64,000 nt of DNA, taken from Roseovarius sp. 217. Its GTDB lineage: Bacteria; Pseudomonadota; Alphaproteobacteria; Rhodobacterales; Rhodobacteraceae. Of this stretch, positions 41,265 through 50,246 are shown piece by piece (position 1 is the stretch's first letter; the number at the start of each line of letters is the position of its first letter). Where the stretch lies: contig NZ_CH902584.1 of assembly GCF_000152845.1 (NCBI RefSeq), positions 3,017,562 through 3,081,561 on the forward strand, in the 5' to 3' direction. Below the pieces are notes generated by a model, which had not been told where the DNA came from, made no database searches, and worked only from the letters and a program-made list of their open reading frames with translations. The translations under genes and the position numbers were made by a program.

Positions 41265-41293
41265 AAAAAAGGCCGCACCCGTAAGGCGCGGCC
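41265..41293 (-). terminator. Second minus-strand terminator upstream of the candidate sRNA
   Basis: On the minus strand a 9-bp stem (plus-strand arms 41271-41279 and 41285-41293, one G-U type pair) is followed by TTTTTT. No gene on the minus strand ends here, so it implies another short transcript from 41300-41413 or an antisense RNA to the leader of the ATPase gene. Confidence 0.55.
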
Positions 41294-41413
41294 AGTCTAA
41301 CAGGGAGGAAGTCACCCGCAACCAGAGGACAATTGGCTCCGGGCATGAATTCAGACTGGCATGGGAGGGTTAATTAAGTATGGTCAGCCCGTGATCCTTT
41401 CTGGACAGGGGGT

Positions 41414-42979
41414 GTGAGGGTGCAGACTTCGATATTCGTGGGCGGCGGTGGCGCGGATTATGCCGAGCCTCAGGAACTCTTGCTTAAATACGGCAATCGA
41501 CATGGGCTTGTCGCGGGGGCCACGGGCACCGGTAAGACCGTGACGCTGCAAGTGTTGGCCGAAGGGTTCTCGGATGCGGGCGTGCCAGTGATCCTATCGG
41601 ACATCAAGGGCGATGTGTCGGGCATGGCCGTGGCCGGTAGTCCTGACAGCAAGCTGCACGCGCCTTTTACGGAACGGGCGCAGAAAATCGGCTTTGACGG
41701 CTTTCGCTACGACACCTTTCCGGTGATTTTTTGGGACCTCTTCGGCGAGCAGGGCCACCCGGTGCGCACCACGCTGGCCGAAATGGGGCCGCTCTTGCTG
41801 TCACGCCTGATGGGTCTGTCTGAGGCGCAGGAGGGCGTGCTCAACATCGCCTTTCGTGTGTCCGACGAAGAGGGGTTGCCGCTCCTTGATCTCAAGGACT
41901 TGCAAGCGCTGCTAACATGGGTGGGCCAGAACAGTGGCGATCTATCGCTGCGCTATGGCAATGTCGGGGTTTCCTCGGTCGGGGCCATTCAGCGCGCGCT
42001 CTTGGTGCTGGAAAATCAGGGCGGCGCGCATTTCTTTGGCGAGCCTGCTCTGGCGCTCGAAGACCTGATGCGCGTGACCCCTGAGGGGCGTGGCTATGTC
42101 AATATCCTCGCGGCTGACCGGCTGATCAATTCGCCGCGCCTCTATGCGACGTTTCTTTTGTGGCTCTTAAGCGAGCTCTTTGAAACCTTGCCCGAGGTTG
42201 GGGATGTCGAGAAGCCAAAGCTCGTGTTTTTCTTTGACGAGGCGCATCTGCTGTTTGAGGACGCACCGAAGGCGCTTGTGGATAAGGTCGAACAGGTGGC
42301 GCGGCTCATTCGGTCCAAGGGGGTTGGGGTCTATTTCATCACGCAGAACCCCGATGACGTGCCCGAGGATATTCTGGGCCAGCTTGGTAACCGGTTTCAG
42401 CATGCGCTGCGTGCGTTCACCGCGCGGGATCAAAAGGCGCTGAGCCGCGCCGCCGAGACCTATCGGCCCAATCCGCGCTTTGACACGGTCGAGGCGATCC
42501 GGGATGTGGGCGTGGGCGAGGCCGTGACCTCGATGTTGCAAAACAAAGGCGTGCCCGGCGTGGTGGAACGCACGCTCATTCGCCCGCCCGCGACACAGCT
42601 TGGGCCTTGCGATGCCGCCACGCGCCGCGCGGTGATTGCGGCCTCACCCGTGGCGGGGAAATACGAGGCGGCGATTGATCGGCAGTCCGCCCATGAGATT
42701 CTGGCCGCCCGCGCCGAATCCGCCGCGAAAGAGGCCGAAGAGGCTGAGGCCAAGATTGTCGCAGAGGCAGCCGCCGAAGAGGCAGAAGTCGAGCGCGCGC
42801 GCGAATTCAAGGCAGCGCGGCGCTATTCGGCTGGTACCCCGACAAGTTCAAGTCGTCGTGCGCGGGAACCTGATGGCATCGGAGGTCAACTCGCCTCGGT
42901 CGTTATGAAGGAATTGACCGGCACCACAGGACGCCGCATCGTTCGCGGTATTCTCGGGGGGCTCTTTAAGGGGCGCTGA
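41414..42979 (+). CDS. HerA-like ATPase/helicase (DUF853)
   Basis: This 521-residue FtsK/HerA-superfamily ATPase of the DUF853 group is related to DNA-translocating helicases. Walker A is VAGATGTGKTVTLQ (about residues 33-46) and Walker B is LVFFFDEAHLLFED. GVYFITQNPDDVPEDILGQL is the sensor region. The C-terminal third is a charged, alanine/glutamate-rich coiled coil. It differs from the HerA-NurA pair in having no adjacent nuclease. The start is GTG 41414 (GTG 41420 is an alternative). A hairpin terminator overlaps its stop codon. Confidence 0.87.
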   Translation: MRVQTSIFVGGGGADYAEPQELLLKYGNRHGLVAGATGTGKTVTLQVLAEGFSDAGVPVILSDIKGDVSGMAVAGSPDSKLHAPFTERAQKIGFDGFRYDTFPVIFWDLFGEQGHPVRTTLAEMGPLLLSRLMGLSEAQEGVLNIAFRVSDEEGLPLLDLKDLQALLTWVGQNSGDLSLRYGNVGVSSVGAIQRALLVLENQGGAHFFGEPALALEDLMRVTPEGRGYVNILAADRLINSPRLYATFLLWLLSELFETLPEVGDVEKPKLVFFFDEAHLLFEDAPKALVDKVEQVARLIRSKGVGVYFITQNPDDVPEDILGQLGNRFQHALRAFTARDQKALSRAAETYRPNPRFDTVEAIRDVGVGEAVTSMLQNKGVPGVVERTLIRPPATQLGPCDAATRRAVIAASPVAGKYEAAIDRQSAHEILAARAESAAKEAEEAEAKIVAEAAAEEAEVERAREFKAARRYSAGTPTSSSRRAREPDGIGGQLASVVMKELTGTTGRRIVRGILGGLFKGR

Positions 42980-42990
42980 AGCGCCCCGTT
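42970..42990 (+). terminator. Hairpin terminator after the HerA-like gene
   Basis: GGGGCGCT (42970-42977) and AGCGCCCC (42980-42987) form a stem that includes the stop codon, followed by GTTT. It lies directly against the stop of the convergent ornithine cyclodeaminase gene (42991). The T-tract is short. Confidence 0.6.
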
Positions 42991-44043
42991 TCAGGCTTTC
43001 GCCGCGCGCTGCAGCATCCCAAAGAGGTCGCGGGGGTCGTCCGGGTCGGCCAGAAGGTCCAACTCGAGGAAAAGATCGGTGCCTGCGATATGGTCGCGCA
43101 CATAGCGCAGCGCGGAAAAATCCTCGATGGCAAAGCCTACGCTGTCGAAGAGCGTGATTTCGTTGGCGCGGGTGCGTCCCTTGGCGGTTCCGTTGATCAC
43201 CTGCCACATCTCGGTTACGGGGTGGTCGTGGTCAAGTTGCTGGATCTCGCCCTCGATCCGGGTTTGTTCGGGATATTCGACAAAGATGGTTGAGCGGTGC
43301 AGCACGCCGGGGGCGAGTTCCGTCTTGCCCGGGCAGTCACCGCCGATGGCGTTGATATGCACGCCAGCCCCGACCATGTTATCGGTCAGAATGGTGGCAT
43401 ATTGTTTGTCCGCGGTACAGGTGGTGATGATCTGCGCGCCTTCCATGCTCTCCTCTGGGCTGGTGCAGCTGACAACCTCCAGCCCCAGACCGCGCAGGTT
43501 GCGGGCAGCCTTGGCCGTGGCAGCGGAGTCTATGTCATAGAGGCGCACGGATTTGAGCCCGCAGATCGCCTTCATCGCGAGCGTCTGGAATTCCGACTGG
43601 GCACCATTGCCGATCATCGCCATGGTGTCCGCGCCTTTGGGGGCCAGATACTTGGCCACCATCGCGGAAGTGGCCGCCGTGCGCAGGGCGGTGAGCACCG
43701 TCATTTCAGAGAGCAGCACCGGGTAACCATTGCCCACATTGGCCAAGAGGCCAAAGGCGGTGACGGTTTGCAACCCTTCGCGGGTATTCTTGGGATGACC
43801 GTTCACATATTTGAAGCCATAAACCTCGCCATCCGAGGTGGGCATCAGCTCGATCACGCCTTCTTCGGAATGGCTGGCGATGCGCGGGGTTTTGTCGAAA
43901 AGCTCCCAACGGCGGAAATCGGCCTCGATATAGTCGGCCAGACCGCGCAACATCGGTTCGATCCCGATGTGATGCACCAGCTTCATCATGTTGTCGACAG
44001 AGACGAAAGGCACCAGAGCCTTGTGGGAGGGGGACAGCGTCAT
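42991..44043 (-). CDS. Ornithine cyclodeaminase
   Basis: This enzyme converts ornithine to proline and ammonia with NAD as cofactor. The 350-residue protein belongs to the OCD/mu-crystallin family. It shows the substrate region GYPVLLSEMTVLTALRTAA, the Rossmann motif MAMIGNGAQSEFQ, and GVHINAIGGDCPGKTEL with the catalytic aspartate. ATG 44043 gives the usual start; an upstream in-frame extension overlaps the arginase gene. It lies directly downstream of arginase on the same strand (10-bp gap). The pair degrades arginine to proline through ornithine. Confidence 0.93.
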   Translation of the reverse strand: MTLSPSHKALVPFVSVDNMMKLVHHIGIEPMLRGLADYIEADFRRWELFDKTPRIASHSEEGVIELMPTSDGEVYGFKYVNGHPKNTREGLQTVTAFGLLANVGNGYPVLLSEMTVLTALRTAATSAMVAKYLAPKGADTMAMIGNGAQSEFQTLAMKAICGLKSVRLYDIDSAATAKAARNLRGLGLEVVSCTSPEESMEGAQIITTCTADKQYATILTDNMVGAGVHINAIGGDCPGKTELAPGVLHRSTIFVEYPEQTRIEGEIQQLDHDHPVTEMWQVINGTAKGRTRANEITLFDSVGFAIEDFSALRYVRDHIAGTDLFLELDLLADPDDPRDLFGMLQRAAKA

Positions 44044-44053
44044 CTTTGGATCC

Positions 44054-44983
44054 TTAGCTATAGGCCTGGGTCGGGCGGTCGAACACGCGGCGACCAAGGG
44101 CCGAGGCCGCGAGATCAACCATCACCTGCGCAGTGCGCCCGCGCTCGTCGAGAAAGGGGTTGAGTTCTACGAGATCGAGCGAGGTCATGAGCCCGCTGTC
44201 GCAGATCATCTCCATTGTTAGATGCGCCTCGCGGATCGTGACACCGCCGGGCACCGTGGTACCCACGGCGGGGGCAAAGAGCGGGTCGATGAAATCGACA
44301 TCAAGGCTGACATGCAGCGCGCCACCCACGCCTGCCACGCGGTCAAGAAAGGCGGCGAGCGGGCGGGAAATGCCCTCTTCGTCTATCACACGCATGTCGT
44401 GATAGCGGATGCGGCTGGCTTGAAGCGCCTCGCGCTCGGCCCGATCGACGGAACGCAGGCCAAGGATGCAGATATTCTCCTCGGGCACGGGATTGGCAAC
44501 CTCAGGAAAGCCATAGAACCCGTCGCGGCCAGTGACATAACCGAGCGGCGTACCGTGCAGGTTGCCCGAGGCTGTGGTCTGTGGCGTGTGAAAGTCGCTA
44601 TGGGCATCGAGCCAGAGCACGAATTGCGGGCGTCCCGTGGCGGTGGCATGATTGGCCACGCCGGCCACAGACCCGAGCGAGAGGCTGTGATCCCCACCCA
44701 GAAAAATCGGCAGCCCCTCGTGCATCGCGTCCTCGGCCGTTTGCATCAAGGTTGCTGTCCAGCCGGCCGTTTCTGCAGGTGCATGCACATGCAGGGGCAG
44801 GGCGGGATCGACCGTAGCCGGGGCAGGGCAGAGATTGCCAAGGTCGCGCAAGCTATGCCCGAGATCACCAAGTGCCTCGGCCAGCCCTGCCGTGCGATAC
44901 GCATCGGGGCCCATCAGGCAGCCGCGGCGGTCCTTGCCGCTATCCACCGGGGCACCGATCAGAAGAATGGTTCGAGAGGTCAT
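44054..44983 (-). CDS. rocF: Arginase
   Basis: Arginase hydrolyses arginine to ornithine and urea. The 309-residue ureohydrolase has the manganese-binding motifs GGDHSLSLGS, DAHSDFH and SLDVDFIDP, and ends as a full-length family member. It starts MTSRTILLIGAPVDSG. It forms an operon with ornithine cyclodeaminase, and the divergent Lrp-type regulator (45101) is a typical controller of arginine catabolism in alphaproteobacteria. The divergent intergenic region is 117 bp. Confidence 0.95.
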   Translation of the reverse strand: MTSRTILLIGAPVDSGKDRRGCLMGPDAYRTAGLAEALGDLGHSLRDLGNLCPAPATVDPALPLHVHAPAETAGWTATLMQTAEDAMHEGLPIFLGGDHSLSLGSVAGVANHATATGRPQFVLWLDAHSDFHTPQTTASGNLHGTPLGYVTGRDGFYGFPEVANPVPEENICILGLRSVDRAEREALQASRIRYHDMRVIDEEGISRPLAAFLDRVAGVGGALHVSLDVDFIDPLFAPAVGTTVPGGVTIREAHLTMEMICDSGLMTSLDLVELNPFLDERGRTAQVMVDLAASALGRRVFDRPTQAYS

Positions 44984-45100
44984 GGAATAGTCTCCAAGCT
45001 GCGGTGACCTTTAGTGTGCTGCCGAATTGAGTTGAACTGAAGGGTGATATTTGCACAAATAGGGGATATTTTGTACAAAGTGGATCTGGATAGTTTCGAA

Positions 45101-45529
45101 ATGGATGATACTGATCACAGATTGATTTCTATATTGCGTCACGATGCACGCGCCTCTCTGTCGGATCTGGCAATTGATCTTGGGATATCACGCACCACGG
45201 TGCGCGCGCGCATCGAGCGGTTACGTGCTAGCGGTGAAATTGTCGGGTTTTCGGTCGTGTTGAGGGGCGATGCTGGTCGCGATCCGGTACGTGGCCTCAT
45301 GATGTTGGGGATCGAGGGGCGCGGTACGGATCGGATCATTCGTCAGCTCAACGGTTTGAGCGCAGTACGCGCAACCCATACGACGAATGGCAGATGGGAT
45401 GTGATCGTCGAGATTGGCACTGTGACACTCGAGGAATTGGACAAAATTCTCGCGCAAATCCGACGGTTCGACGGGATTGCGCAATCCGAGACCAGCCTGT
45501 TGCTCAATACTTGGAAATCAGGGGGCTGA
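45101..45529 (+). CDS. Lrp/AsnC family regulator of the arginase operon
   Basis: This 142-residue regulator has an N-terminal AsnC-type helix-turn-helix (LSDLAIDLGISRTTVRARIE) and a C-terminal RAM ligand-binding domain (MMLGIEGRGTDRIIRQLNGL). It is divergent from arginase/ornithine cyclodeaminase, so it probably activates them in response to arginine or ornithine. The frame is open to 45044, but ATG 45101 opens the family's usual MDDTDHRLISILRHDAR. It converges with dsbB (7-bp gap). Confidence 0.87.
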   Translation: MDDTDHRLISILRHDARASLSDLAIDLGISRTTVRARIERLRASGEIVGFSVVLRGDAGRDPVRGLMMLGIEGRGTDRIIRQLNGLSAVRATHTTNGRWDVIVEIGTVTLEELDKILAQIRRFDGIAQSETSLLLNTWKSGG

Positions 45530-45536
45530 CGACAAC

Positions 45537-46001
45537 TCAGCGCGCGCGAAATGCCATGAGCCAAACCGCCGCAAGCCCGAGTGACGCCAGCATGTTCCAG
45601 CTTGCCATTGAGAGGCCAAGCATCTCCCACGGAACCTCGTCACAGCGCACAAGTGGCGCCGACATGATTTGATCGAACAGGTCGTCAGCGCTGATGCCGC
45701 TCGCGCCAGACGACGAGCAACTGGTTGGACCCTGCCACCAGCCGCGCTCGACGCCGGTGTGATAACTGCCGATTGCGGCGGTTGTGAGGGCCGCGGCAAC
45801 GCCACCCGCGGCCATAAACCGCGGCAGAGCGACGAGTGCAAATACCCCAAAGCCGATTGCGATCACATGGGGCCATCGCTGCCAGATGCACAGTTTGCAA
45901 GGTGCCATCCCACCAAGATGCTGGAATCCGAGCGCGCCCAGCATGAGCGCGAGGGAACCTCCGGCAGCTATTAGTATGAGGTGTTTTTGAGAAAGGGGCA
46001 T
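45537..46001 (-). CDS. dsbB: Disulfide bond formation protein B
   Basis: DsbB reoxidises periplasmic DsbA and passes electrons to quinone. The 154-residue membrane protein has four helices. The first cysteine pair is Cys35-Lys-Leu-Cys38 and the second-loop cysteines are Cys95 and Cys120. The long frame upstream to 46259 overlaps the yqaA gene and is not used; ATG 46001 overlaps the yqaA stop by one base (TGATG), so the two are translationally coupled. Confidence 0.9.
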   Translation of the reverse strand: MPLSQKHLILIAAGGSLALMLGALGFQHLGGMAPCKLCIWQRWPHVIAIGFGVFALVALPRFMAAGGVAAALTTAAIGSYHTGVERGWWQGPTSCSSSGASGISADDLFDQIMSAPLVRCDEVPWEMLGLSMASWNMLASLGLAAVWLMAFRAR

Positions 46002-46579
46002 CACAGGAACCTCGTTGCGTAGAACCCGCCAAAGAGCAAAACCACAAAGACGATGGTCATCAATCCCAGGCGTCGTTCGATGAAATCCCGTATCGGAGCG
46101 CCATATTTCCAGAGAAGCGCTGCGACCAAGAAGAATCGGATACCGCGCGCAAGGATAGAGGTTGCGATGAACACCCCAAGTGGCATACCGGTCCAACCTG
46201 ACATGATGGTGATCACCTTGTAGGGAAAGGGAGTGACCCCGGCCGTCAGCACAGCCCAAAAGCCAAAATTGTTAAACCGCTCACTGAAGGCCGTCATAGC
46301 GTCACCCTTCCCCAAGGCATCAAGAATGGGTTGACCGATTTCCTGAAAGGCGAATGCTCCGATGACGTATCCCAAGAGACCACCTAGAACTGAAGATACG
46401 AGTGCGACCGCCGCAATAAGCCATGCCCGGTTGGGGCGGGCCAGGACCATTGGGATCATGAGCACATCGGGTGGGATCGGAAATACCGAGCTTTCAACAA
46501 AGGAAACTGCTGCCAACGCCCATAGTGCATGCCGGTGTTCGGCCATGCGGATCGTCCAGTCATAGAGAGCACGGATCAT
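46001..46579 (-). CDS. YqaA family (SNARE-associated/DedA-like) membrane protein
   Basis: This 192-residue inner-membrane protein of the YqaA/DedA-related family has four to five hydrophobic segments. The family motif AAVSFVESSVFPIPPDVLMIP lies near residues 20-40, and the GVTPFPYKVITIMSGW segment includes the conserved proline/tyrosine block. DedA-type proteins are implicated in lipid flipping and envelope stress. It precedes dsbB and is coupled to it. The start at 46579 is chosen after the basic leader of a longer ORF. Confidence 0.87.
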   Translation of the reverse strand: MIRALYDWTIRMAEHRHALWALAAVSFVESSVFPIPPDVLMIPMVLARPNRAWLIAAVALVSSVLGGLLGYVIGAFAFQEIGQPILDALGKGDAMTAFSERFNNFGFWAVLTAGVTPFPYKVITIMSGWTGMPLGVFIATSILARGIRFFLVAALLWKYGAPIRDFIERRLGLMTIVFVVLLFGGFYATRFL

Positions 46580-46722
46580 TTTGGATCTCTTTGTTGATCT
46601 ATCGCGACACATCATGCCCGCATGCCGGGGTCAAGGGCCGAGAGGATTAAGCCACAGATTCCGGCGAAAATGCTGTTTCGCCACTGGACGAGGCCTGCGG
46701 GCTTCGCTAATTACCACATCGG

Positions 46723-46808
46723 GCCCAAGTGGCGGAACGGTAGACGCAGCGGATTCAAAATCCGCCGCCTTTACGGGTGTGTGGGTTCGAATCCCACCTT
46801 GGGCACCA
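46723..46808 (+). tRNA. tRNA-Leu (anticodon CAA)
   Basis: The acceptor arms GCCCAAG (46723-46729) and CTTGGGC (46798-46804) pair fully. The anticodon stem GCGGA/TCCGC encloses the loop TTCAAAA with anticodon CAA (reads UUG). The long variable arm is typical of a leucine tRNA, and the T arm contains GGTTCGAATCC. The CCA end (46806-46808) is encoded. The 3' end is the attachment site of the integrative element that follows. Confidence 0.95.
46793..46808 (+). repeat. attL of the island (tRNA-Leu 3' end)
   Basis: This 16-bp copy of CCCACCTTGGGCACCA forms the T-arm/acceptor end of tRNA-Leu. It is the left recombination site of the island and keeps the tRNA intact. Confidence 0.9.
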
Positions 46809-46845
46809 GAATTTCCGCGATAACACACTGATTTTATTGCGTTAT

Positions 46846-48282
46846 ATGATCGCCTATTGCGCTCCTGTATCCACAACCGTATCCACAAAGAAGAATTGGG
46901 CTGTGTGGAAAATCAGCGTGAAGCACGTCAAAGTAGACAAGCGGAATGGTCACTACGTCTATCGCAGGCGCGTTCCCGAGTCGTTGAAAGCGTCGATTGG
47001 CAAGACAGAGTTCGTCTCGACCCTTGGGCGGACGGAGCAAGAGGCCCTTGTTGCCTACGGTCAATACCACCAGCGCATTGAGCACATACTGGCACTCGCA
47101 AAGAACGGCGTGGCGGGGCTGACCCCCAGCGAACAGGCTGAGCGACTCAGAGCAATGCTAGAGCTTTGGGGCGCTGACCCCACTGGACCCGGACGGGACG
47201 ACAACGAACAGACGTGGCGGGGGGAAGCGGCGGCAAAGCTGGTGGATAGATACCAAGACCCGCACACAGGGCGCTATGAGGGGGTGCCAGAGAAAGAGGC
47301 TGCGATAGCCTCAGCCCTCCTAGGGGGCGTGTCCAAAGAGGCCCCTGAGCCAACCATAAGGGACGCTTTCAAGTTCTATCTGGCGGAGAACGCCAAGGCG
47401 CTTCCCGGACAGCGCAAGAAGCAAGAACAGAGGCTGGCCCGTGCTGAGCTGCACCTGATCGCGGCGGTCGGTGAGGATAAACCCGTATCTAAGCTGACCC
47501 GAGAGGATGCCCGCAAGTGGCGCGATATGCGCGTAGCGGCGGGGAAGGCACCAGCAACAATACAGCGTGAGAAGAACGACCTTTGCGCCGTGATAGCCGT
47601 GGCCCGGAGCGAATTGGATGCAGGGGGCATAAATCCGTTCTCAGGTCTCAAACTGCCGAAAGCAAAGGTGAGCCGCCAAGAAGAGCGCGTGTCGCTACCG
47701 CCCGAAGTCGTTGAAGGGGTTTACGACGCCCTGAGTGATCAGCGCCTAGACCTTTTGCAAATCTGGACCCTACTGGACTTCACCGGGGCGCGGCCCAGCG
47801 AGATACGCCAATTGCGGGTCGGTGAGATCGTTCTTGGCCATGCCGTTCCCCATGTGGTCTTACATGAGCGTGAAGATCGAACCCTGAAAACCCCATGGTC
47901 TACCCGATTGGTGCCCCTTGTGGGCGCAGGCTTAGAAGCTGCTAAGGAGGCCGTGCGGGGGGTGAATGATCCAAAGGCCCCTGCGTTCCCCCGTTTCTAT
48001 GGGGAGGATGGATTGGACCGCCTTTCAAAGGCCTTAACGAGCCGCGTAAGGGCGCTGACCAAGGACAACCGCCACGTCCCCTACAGCCTGCGCCACAACA
48101 TGAAGGACCGGATGCGGGCGGCGGAGATTTTCCCGGACACCCAGCGGGCTATCCAAGGCCATGCCTTTGGGGGCGGTGAAGATGCGGCCTATGGTGGCCC
48201 CGTGTCGTTGGAACAGAAGCGGGATGCACTGGTGAAGGCGCTGGGTGGGTATAGGGAAAGCCCGCATGAAGGACGGAAGTAG
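46846..48282 (+). CDS. Tyrosine integrase of the tRNA-Leu island
   Basis: This integrase of about 478 residues belongs to the phage-type tyrosine recombinase family. The catalytic arginine box is FTGARPSEIRQL (near residue 315), the second box is PYSLRHNMKD (near 414), and GHAFGGGEDAAYG contains the probable nucleophilic tyrosine (near 448). The N-terminal region carries the SAM-like core-binding domain and an arm-binding segment (NGHYVYRRRVPE). The start is uncertain: ATG 46846 is used, but GTG 46903 or 46918 may be better because the family usually starts nearer the KHVKVDKRNG block. It adjoins attL. Confidence 0.9.
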   Translation: MIAYCAPVSTTVSTKKNWAVWKISVKHVKVDKRNGHYVYRRRVPESLKASIGKTEFVSTLGRTEQEALVAYGQYHQRIEHILALAKNGVAGLTPSEQAERLRAMLELWGADPTGPGRDDNEQTWRGEAAAKLVDRYQDPHTGRYEGVPEKEAAIASALLGGVSKEAPEPTIRDAFKFYLAENAKALPGQRKKQEQRLARAELHLIAAVGEDKPVSKLTREDARKWRDMRVAAGKAPATIQREKNDLCAVIAVARSELDAGGINPFSGLKLPKAKVSRQEERVSLPPEVVEGVYDALSDQRLDLLQIWTLLDFTGARPSEIRQLRVGEIVLGHAVPHVVLHEREDRTLKTPWSTRLVPLVGAGLEAAKEAVRGVNDPKAPAFPRFYGEDGLDRLSKALTSRVRALTKDNRHVPYSLRHNMKDRMRAAEIFPDTQRAIQGHAFGGGEDAAYGGPVSLEQKRDALVKALGGYRESPHEGRK

Positions 48283-48549
48283 GCCGTGCCAGCGGCAGCC
48301 CTTCTCAGCCACCAAACAGATGAGGGGGCAATGTACGGCAAGAGCGAGGGCAGCCTGCTGGGGCTTTCGCCGGAGATGTGAAAGATCACAACTTACCCCC
48401 GAGCACCAAGGGCGGATTCTAGGCATTCGCTGTAGCCGCAAGAGGGACATCGTGCAGGACAAGAAGCAGTCTTTCACAATGACCGCAAGCCACTGAACCC
48501 ATGAACTGATACGGTGGCTGCAAGGTAGAATCTATTTGGGGGTATTGGC

Positions 48550-49074
48550 ATGGGGATCATCAAAAGCATCCGAAAACTACTTGGGCTGCAGGTTAGCGCA
48601 CCTCCGCCTTTATCCCGCCAGCGCGAGGAAGAGGTCGACGAAGTTCTGATTTTCGTTGTGGATGAAAGCTACCAACGCATCAGTGAATACGTGGATTGGA
48701 GCGACTATGCCGACGAATGGGGGGCAACAGAAGCAGCGAGCGAAATCTTCCTTGAACGCATCAGTGCTGAATTCGATGCCGAATTCGAAGAAGCTAATAT
48801 CGGTCCCGGTGCGGACTTACCAGCCTTCGTCACGTTCATAAGCTCGAACATTTTTCCGCTCATTCCTTGGATGATGGCTATCTTCTTTACCGGCAAGCCA
48901 ATCATTGACAACATCGAAGCTTGGCGAACCCTGTTCGGGAAAATTCGACCCTTCTTCAGTCGAACGGTTGTTCTGAACCGGAACGGTGCAGCCGTTTTGG
49001 CGATGGACGCTATCTTCGAAGACATGGGTGGCATTCCCAAGCAGGTGCGCCTCCACGGATATACGCCCGGCTAA
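48550..49074 (+). CDS. Hypothetical membrane-anchored protein, possibly truncated by an in-frame stop
   Basis: This 174-residue protein was not recognised. It has an acidic N-terminal half (EEEVDEVLIFVVDESYQRIS) and one hydrophobic stretch (FVTFISSNIFPLIPWMMAIF, about residues 94-113). It lies 267 bp past the integrase stop and has a weak GGGGGT-type ribosome binding site. After the TAA at 49072-49074 the same frame stays open for 52 more codons to 49233 with plausible coding composition (DLAVPQEIEDP and HVFHIEADGISYVVAVEGTK), so the original gene may have been longer. Function unknown. Confidence 0.55.
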   Translation: MGIIKSIRKLLGLQVSAPPPLSRQREEEVDEVLIFVVDESYQRISEYVDWSDYADEWGATEAASEIFLERISAEFDAEFEEANIGPGADLPAFVTFISSNIFPLIPWMMAIFFTGKPIIDNIEAWRTLFGKIRPFFSRTVVLNRNGAAVLAMDAIFEDMGGIPKQVRLHGYTPG

Positions 49075-49271
49075 CGAGACGACGACTCCGACTTGGCCGT
49101 TCCGCAAGAAATTGAAGACCCGATGCCCACGTTGAATCTGAGCACGGTGAAGCACGTCTTCCATATCGAAGCTGATGGAATATCATATGTCGTCGCAGTC
49201 GAGGGAACGAAGGTCGTCGCGAAGCGTGTCTAATTTTCAACGTTGCGCTCATTTTCCACGATTTCAGGTAG

Positions 49272-50246
49272 TTAATGATTGTCCATCCACTCGCTGATCA
49301 AGCGCTTGACCTGTTCATGCCGCTCCCGTGCAATGGTTGCCCTTTCTGACGCCCACACCATAGGATACATTGAGCCTTCAGCTACTTGTGAGGCCACAAG
49401 GTTAGCTTGCGCATCGGCCCACTCAATCCACCTGTTTTGCAGTTCTGTGAGCGCTTTAAGGTCAATGCCATGAAGCTTCGTTGCCTCATCCATCGCTGCG
49501 GCTAACTGGGCTTCCTCGTCGTGCAATTCGCCGCCCATGCTCAAATTCATACCCATCTGCGTTCTAGGAACAGCGCCGTGCAGAGCCTCAACGACGACCC
49601 AATCAGTTGCCGTGATGAATGATTTGGCTGCCGCCGCAAGCGTTGGCACTTCAATTGGGTCAAGGAACGGCGAAGAAGGAAGTTCGTGGGTTAGGACGTG
49701 GCGCACCTCGTAGAGCCGGGCCAACGATGACATGATCTGATCATAGCTTTCGATAATCGGCGTGAACGGCCAATTGGCTTCTTCCTCCACCCATCGGGGA
49801 TGGATGACTTTTAGTTTCGCAGGGAAATCAATAAGCAACGTGTCCAAAGTACTGATGATAGAATCTACGTGGTTTAGGGAAACAGCATGCGCCACAAAAT
49901 CGCCTACTGTTAGTTCGCGTTGGTTAATGTGTGCGGTGAAGGCAAGATCAATTTTCGCGCCCTTGGTGAGCTTTTCTGCGCGTTCGAAGTAGATTTCCTT
50001 TCCATCAATTAACTCTGCGATCACACCGCGAAGAAAAACCTCCAATATCGTGACCAAACGAATTGGAATAAATTCAACAAACTTCGGAGAGCTATCAGTC
50101 AGAGCGCTGGCGTCTGTCATAAGCGTTTCGATTTCGTAGGACAGTTCAACACCAAGTCGCCGATGATCCCCTTGGCGCTTGTTCCAATCGATAATTTGTT
50201 GATACTTGGCGTTCCGCATAGCCTTACACTTGCCCAGAAAACTCAT
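49272..50246 (-). CDS. HEPN-like protein with C-terminal LprI-type domain
   Basis: This 324-residue protein has an N-terminal helical region with VEFIPIRLVTILEVFLRGVI and an RxxxxH motif, Arg182-His187 in LYEVRHVLTHELP. This is the catalytic pattern of HEPN RNase domains found in abortive-infection and toxin-antitoxin systems. The C-terminal part (about 265-324) resembles the DUF1311/lysozyme-inhibitor LprI family (LQNRWIEWADAQANLVAS and EGSMYPMVWASERATI) but lacks its cysteines. ATG 50246 gives MSFLGKCKAMRNA; the ORF is open upstream to 50357. No antitoxin is adjacent. Island location and the HEPN motif suggest a defence role, which is inference. Confidence 0.6.
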   Translation of the reverse strand: MSFLGKCKAMRNAKYQQIIDWNKRQGDHRRLGVELSYEIETLMTDASALTDSSPKFVEFIPIRLVTILEVFLRGVIAELIDGKEIYFERAEKLTKGAKIDLAFTAHINQRELTVGDFVAHAVSLNHVDSIISTLDTLLIDFPAKLKVIHPRWVEEEANWPFTPIIESYDQIMSSLARLYEVRHVLTHELPSSPFLDPIEVPTLAAAAKSFITATDWVVVEALHGAVPRTQMGMNLSMGGELHDEEAQLAAAMDEATKLHGIDLKALTELQNRWIEWADAQANLVASQVAEGSMYPMVWASERATIARERHEQVKRLISEWMDNH

